The notes under the pieces: model-generated
Told to the model about the DNA's origin: nothing
The model's database searches: none
The model's input: the letters and a program-made list of their open reading frames with translations, nothing else
NCBI GenBank assembly: GCA_902494065.1
Contig: CABURZ010000017.1
Coordinates: 1 to 19,071 of the forward strand
Source of the DNA: an uncultured Sneathia sp.
Lineage (GTDB): Bacteria; Fusobacteriota; Fusobacteriia; Fusobacteriales; Leptotrichiaceae
Reading direction: 5' to 3'
Length of the DNA: 19,071 nt
Part shown: piece after piece, positions 15,007-19,071 of the stretch
Position numbering within the stretch: the first letter of the stretch is position 1
How the letters are laid out: each line of letters begins with the position of its first letter
Program-made: the position numbers and the translations under genes

Positions 15007-18000
15007 ATGAAATTGAAGTTTTTTGAAAATGAATTAATACCTGAAGAAATACATGAGTTTTACGATGATTTAGCATTAAAATATTTAAAATCAGATTATA
15101 CATATGGAAGAGAAGAAAAAGGACCTATTGTAAAAGAAAAGATAGGAAGATACCATTTAAATAAATTAGAAATTTATTCTTTAGAGCCAAATATTGAATT
15201 AGGATATTTGCTTTATTGCGAAGAAGGATACCAAGAACAGGATAGGTTAGTTATTTATTATGATAAATATGTTTTAGCTAAGGAATTAAAAGATATTTTT
15301 GAGAAATATAGTGGAAGTATATTTGAAATAATTAATATACCTTATATAGAAAATAATATGAATATTGCAGATGTGAAGGATAAAAAAAATCATATTAAGG
15401 TAAGTCCTGGAGGAATAATAATAGCAAGTCATATATTTGGTATAAGAAAAGTTAGACAATTTTTTGGTAAAAGTGCTAATTATTGTAAAAATAAAATTCC
15501 TATAAGCTCATATATAGATGACAAAAATTATGATGTTAGTTTTTTGACTGGATTAATAAAAGAAAAAAAAGTAATACCAGATATAAAAAAAGATGATGAT
15601 ATAAAAATAGATATAGGAGATGAATTTTTAGGTCAAAAAAGTGATAGTTTAAAAAAACAAATAGATAAATTATTGCCATTATTAGAAAAATTATATAAAG
15701 ATAAAAAAGCTTTAGAAAATTTGAAAAAAAGTGAAAATAAATCTAATCAATCCATATTAGATGAAATAAAAAAATTAATTAAACCTAATAATGGAGGTAA
15801 AAATAATAGAATAGTAGATGATGATGAGAAAGTAAGAAAAATTCTAAAAGAAAAATTTGATAAAAATTATGGAGATAAAAAATACGGCAAATATTTTGAA
15901 GATACAACTAATTCAAAAGTAGATAAAAAAGAAAAAAAAGCTTTTAATGAAGTTTTAAGGGGAGCAGATAAAGATTCTAAAGTTGTAAATCAAGAAGGAT
16001 TTGATAAATACAGAAGTTTTATACCTAAAAATTTGAAGACTTTTGATTTTATATACGATCTTTGTATGAAATCTGTTGATCCTTTGCAAACACTTGAGGA
16101 TGCTTTGTGTTTTTTATCTTGTAAATATGAAAATGAGAATAAATTGTCTCATGCAAAGACAATTGCAAAAAATATATTTAAATCCAAAGTAGCAGATTTT
16201 GTGGAAAGGAAAATAGAAAAATTTGCTAAAGTAGAATTTCCAAAGGATAACGTTAAATATTTATTAAGTTTAGGTATGGCTGATGTAGATGAGATAAGGT
16301 TTGATTGCAAAATTATGCCATTAAGAGATTATCCTAAGACTAAATATTACAGATTTCTAAAATTATTTAAAGATGAAAATTTAGTTTCTAAAAGTTATAG
16401 TCTTAATAAGTATGGGGAAAGAAATTTTAAAAGGGCAAGACGATTTTTAGATAACTTACTAATTAGTATGGTTAAAAGTATGAATAGAGTCGAAAGCAAA
16501 TTTTTAGATGATTTTTCTAATGATAGGCAAAATATTTTAAGAAACTACATACTTTATTTAGATGAGATAAATGGAGGATTAACTTATGAGGACTATAGTT
16601 TTTTTAATTCATTTAAACCATTTAATATAACAAATATGTTTATAGCTTTAATAAAATGTAATAAAACATACAAAGAAAAATCATTGAGTAAAATCTCTGA
16701 ACTTATGCAAAATAAAGTATATCATGAATATACAAAAAATAGTGAAGATGAAAAAATAAGAAAATGTTTTCCAACGCAAAAAGCATTAGAATATAATATG
16801 CGTATAAGATCAAGCTATGATATATATAATTTTTATAAATGTATATATAAAAATGATGAAAAAATTCTAAATAATAAATTGGTGTGTGCAGGAGCTAGTA
16901 TAAAATGTTCTATGTCTAGTGCAAATTCTAAAATAATCAAAAACAAATCTAAAAAATATATAGATGGTAAGCCATGTCTTACTATTGAAGATAAGAATAT
17001 ATTACCTTTTAAAATGTGTAAAATAAATAAAATATGTACTCCAAAACTTCTTATGTGGGATAAAAAAACGGATGTACAAATAGATGGGAAATTTGCCCTT
17101 ATGAGCAACGCAAAATGTATGTGTAGTTTAGGAGGAATTATTAGCGTAGAAAATGCTAATCAAGATAGCAGTAATTTTAATATCCAAGATAGTTTAGATA
17201 CAAAATTAATGTATAGTTTAGATGATTATGAAACTATAGATAAAGTATATATGTTTATAGAAAAAACATATTTTTCAAGATTTTCAAAATATATGTATAG
17301 GTTTATTCCAAATATTTTAAATATAGATCGTGTTTGTGATAATTTTTTTAGAAAAAAACTATATCCCAAATATGATGAAAAAAATCTAGTTTCAAATACA
17401 TGTATACCTGCAGTGGATAATGATATAGAAGCTATAGTAAATGTTAAACCACTATCAAAAATTTTAATGGGATATTTTTTTGGAAAAATAAATAATAAAA
17501 ATTTTTCTGATAAATGGATAAATATAGGAAAAAATTTATCTTGTGAAATTAAATTTGAAAGATTCATAAAAAAAGCTAAAAAATACTTACCTATTGAATT
17601 TAAGCCGTATAAAAAAAGTTTTAATAGTAATGTTGAGCCTATTTGGATGGCAAAAGCTATTGATGAATATTCAAAAGCTTATTGTGGTCATGATTTAAAT
17701 GAGCGAGTTATACTATATCACAGATTAGGTGGTGGAATAAATGCAGATATTAGAACTCCGTGGTGTGCATCATTTGTAAACTTTGTAATAAATAATGGAT
17801 TTAAATCTCCATCATCACAAAGTTTTTACTCAAAAGAAGGTAAAAAATTTTTTAAAAAAATAAAAAAAGCAAAGTATGGAGCAATTTTAGTTTTGAAGTA
17901 TAACTCAAATAGGGGGCATTGCACTTTTATAACTGGTGAAGATGACAGAGGATATTATTGTTTAGGAGGTAATCAATCTAATAGAGTAAAAAAAGCATAC

Positions 18001-18045
18001 TTTTTGAAAAACGATAAAATACAAGGGATATATTGGCCCGTGTGA
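15007..18045 (+). CDS. Large DUF4280 (PAAR-like) protein with C-terminal peptidoglycan-amidase domain: probable cell-wall effector
   Basis: 1012 residues, no signal peptide. An unrecognised N-terminal region (1-200) is followed by a lysine-rich coiled-coil-like stretch (212-255), a low-complexity charged linker and a helical middle region (about 330-615). Residues 622-717 look like DUF4280, the PAAR-like tip domain: VCAGASIKCSM at the start, MSNAKCMCSLGGII at the end, several cysteines. Residues 877-1012 match the TIGR02594-type NlpC/P60/CHAP-like fold, with Cys920 in TPWCASFVN, His971 in GHCTFITGEDD and Asn989 in LGGNQSNRV, a plausible Cys-His-Asn triad. Predicted role: cap the VgrG trimer and cut peptidoglycan in a target cell. 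GAGGA (14998-15002) precedes the ATG. It could instead act on the cell's own wall during assembly. Confidence 0.85.
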   Translation: MKLKFFENELIPEEIHEFYDDLALKYLKSDYTYGREEKGPIVKEKIGRYHLNKLEIYSLEPNIELGYLLYCEEGYQEQDRLVIYYDKYVLAKELKDIFEKYSGSIFEIINIPYIENNMNIADVKDKKNHIKVSPGGIIIASHIFGIRKVRQFFGKSANYCKNKIPISSYIDDKNYDVSFLTGLIKEKKVIPDIKKDDDIKIDIGDEFLGQKSDSLKKQIDKLLPLLEKLYKDKKALENLKKSENKSNQSILDEIKKLIKPNNGGKNNRIVDDDEKVRKILKEKFDKNYGDKKYGKYFEDTTNSKVDKKEKKAFNEVLRGADKDSKVVNQEGFDKYRSFIPKNLKTFDFIYDLCMKSVDPLQTLEDALCFLSCKYENENKLSHAKTIAKNIFKSKVADFVERKIEKFAKVEFPKDNVKYLLSLGMADVDEIRFDCKIMPLRDYPKTKYYRFLKLFKDENLVSKSYSLNKYGERNFKRARRFLDNLLISMVKSMNRVESKFLDDFSNDRQNILRNYILYLDEINGGLTYEDYSFFNSFKPFNITNMFIALIKCNKTYKEKSLSKISELMQNKVYHEYTKNSEDEKIRKCFPTQKALEYNMRIRSSYDIYNFYKCIYKNDEKILNNKLVCAGASIKCSMSSANSKIIKNKSKKYIDGKPCLTIEDKNILPFKMCKINKICTPKLLMWDKKTDVQIDGKFALMSNAKCMCSLGGIISVENANQDSSNFNIQDSLDTKLMYSLDDYETIDKVYMFIEKTYFSRFSKYMYRFIPNILNIDRVCDNFFRKKLYPKYDEKNLVSNTCIPAVDNDIEAIVNVKPLSKILMGYFFGKINNKNFSDKWINIGKNLSCEIKFERFIKKAKKYLPIEFKPYKKSFNSNVEPIWMAKAIDEYSKAYCGHDLNERVILYHRLGGGINADIRTPWCASFVNFVINNGFKSPSSQSFYSKEGKKFFKKIKKAKYGAILVLKYNSNRGHCTFITGEDDRGYYCLGGNQSNRVKKAYFLKNDKIQGIYWPV

Positions 18046-18056
18046 GAGGAGAAAAA

Positions 18057-18983
18057 ATGAAAAAAATAATATTTTTGATGATAGTTACATCTGTTTGTAT
18101 GGCAGAGGAAATAAAATATGAAACTTTAGATAATAGTAAAAAAAATGGAATTGAATTAACTGATAAATTGCGAGATTTACAAATACATTCATTAAATTAT
18201 GAAATTTCTAATTTTGATGAAATGAGTAATCAAACTTTGGGAGAATCATTTATAGAAAGTCTTGAAGATGAAAATGGGAAATTTAGAATAGGTAATGCCA
18301 CATATTTTCTAGGAAATAAGAATAAGTATAATATACATTCAAATGTATATTTAGATAAAATTTTAAATTATGAAGGGACACAGGTTTCATTTGGTGCAAT
18401 TCTAGGATATGTTAATGGTAAAATAGAACAAGAAAAATTGAATGGAGTAGATGTAGGATTTTTAGCTAAAAGCTATATACCTGATTATAAAATTAAGGTG
18501 AATACAGAACATAAATTTAACTATACAAATGTAAAATATTTCAAAGGGTTTGAGCAAAATTACTTAGGATTAGTTGGAGGAATAGATCTAAGAACTACTG
18601 TAGGTAAAAGTTTGTATATAGAACCTCTTGTTCGTGCAAGCTATACATATAATTTTAAATCAAAACTAAAAGATCAAAATACTGATATTATAGAATTGAA
18701 GCCTAATTTTAATTTTAGTGTTGGAGGAGGAGTTAGAGTAGGATATAATTTTAATGATAAATATAGACTTTCTTTAGGGTACGTACTAGACAAAAGATTG
18801 AAAAACAAAAATTCATATAAAATTTTTAATAACCCAGTAACGATGAATGAAAATAACTATTTTAATCATGATGTAGATTTACAATTTGAATTAAATTTAA
18901 AGGAAAAACACAAAATTACCGCTTCAATAGGCAAGATAAGTAAAGGCTTTAAAGGCGGAATGTCATATAAATACGAATGGTAA
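18057..18983 (+). CDS. Outer-membrane beta-barrel protein
   Basis: I use the ATG at 18057 (308 residues), 5 nt after AGAGGAG; an upstream TTG at 18033 would bury the signal peptide. Residues 1-16 (MKKIIFLMIVTSVCMA) form a classical signal peptide. From about residue 75 on, amphipathic strands alternate with polar loops (NKYNIHSNVYLDKIL, TQVSFGAILGYVNGKI, KSLYIEPLVRASYTYNF, FNFSVGGGVRVGYNF), and the chain ends MSYKYEW with a terminal aromatic residue, as required for outer-membrane insertion. It resembles the barrel domains of fusobacterial autotransporters and porin-like proteins, but has no passenger. The gene is 11 nt after the effector's stop and before the operon terminator, so it is co-transcribed. 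Its function is not evident. Confidence 0.82.
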   Translation: MKKIIFLMIVTSVCMAEEIKYETLDNSKKNGIELTDKLRDLQIHSLNYEISNFDEMSNQTLGESFIESLEDENGKFRIGNATYFLGNKNKYNIHSNVYLDKILNYEGTQVSFGAILGYVNGKIEQEKLNGVDVGFLAKSYIPDYKIKVNTEHKFNYTNVKYFKGFEQNYLGLVGGIDLRTTVGKSLYIEPLVRASYTYNFKSKLKDQNTDIIELKPNFNFSVGGGVRVGYNFNDKYRLSLGYVLDKRLKNKNSYKIFNNPVTMNENNYFNHDVDLQFELNLKEKHKITASIGKISKGFKGGMSYKYEW

Positions 18984-18985
18984 TA

Positions 18986-19016
18986 AAAAAATGCAAGTTA
19001 AATTCTTGCATTTTTT
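18986..19016 (+). terminator. Intrinsic terminator closing the injection-system-like operon
   Basis: A 12-bp stem AAAAAATGCAAG / CTTGCATTTTTT (18986-18997 and 19005-19016) with a 7-nt loop, just after the stop of the barrel gene. The rest of the window to 19071 shows no gene. Confidence 0.88.
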
Positions 19017-19071
19017 AATTAAAATATGCATAATTACAAATTAAAATGCTTGTATTTTTATTTAAAATATA

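Noticed and set aside
15007..18045. Rhs-type or polymorphic toxin reading of the large effector
   Set aside because: No YD repeats, no DPxGxxGG-type core-end motif and no pretoxin domain are visible; the C-terminus fits a peptidoglycan amidase instead.
1..19071. CRISPR array, tRNA genes, insertion sequences, phage attachment sites
   Set aside because: I saw no regularly spaced repeats, no tRNA cloverleaf, no transposase and no flanking direct repeats or integrase around the injection cassette.

Overview
The window is very AT-rich bacterial DNA in which TGA is a normal stop codon, so it is not a mycoplasma. A signal-peptide beta-barrel protein at the right end implies a cell with an outer membrane. 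Together with the base composition, this suggests a fusobacterium of the Leptotrichiaceae (Streptobacillus, Sneathia or Leptotrichia type). The genus is inference.

Left part (1-4702), housekeeping: the start of polA on the minus strand; divergently, an M24 proline peptidase overlapping a small RDAC-motif protein; then an EF-G-like GTPase overlapping a D-2-hydroxyacid dehydrogenase. The polA/peptidase divide is a nearly mirror-symmetric double promoter.

Centre-left (4703-5037), a small defence-like relic: a promoter, a short RNA that folds as an H-type pseudoknot plus terminator hairpin, and a 68-codon stub resembling the N-terminus of Abi_2/AbiF proteins. I read this as the remnant of an AbiF-type anti-phage locus, known to be preceded by a structured RNA. 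The gene is cut short against the end of a minus-strand glucose-type PTS IICB gene.

Centre (6526-11720): back-to-back promoters for ptsG and rnpB (RNase P RNA), then hemW, malQ, rarA and dusA packed head to tail and closed by a terminator. The Shine-Dalgarno of hemW lies in the 3' strand of RNase P helix P1.

Right part (11810-18983), the most interesting region: a tightly overlapping six-gene operon. It holds two unrecognised genes, a small Hcp/tail-tube-like protein with a probable TTG start, a compact VgrG/gp27-gp5-like spike, and a 1012-residue protein with an internal PAAR-like DUF4280 domain and a C-terminal peptidoglycan-amidase-like domain. An outer-membrane beta-barrel gene follows and a terminator ends the unit. 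This looks like a spike-and-cell-wall-effector cassette of a contractile injection (type VI-like) system. No sheath, baseplate, membrane-complex or ATPase gene, and no classical immunity gene, is visible in the window.
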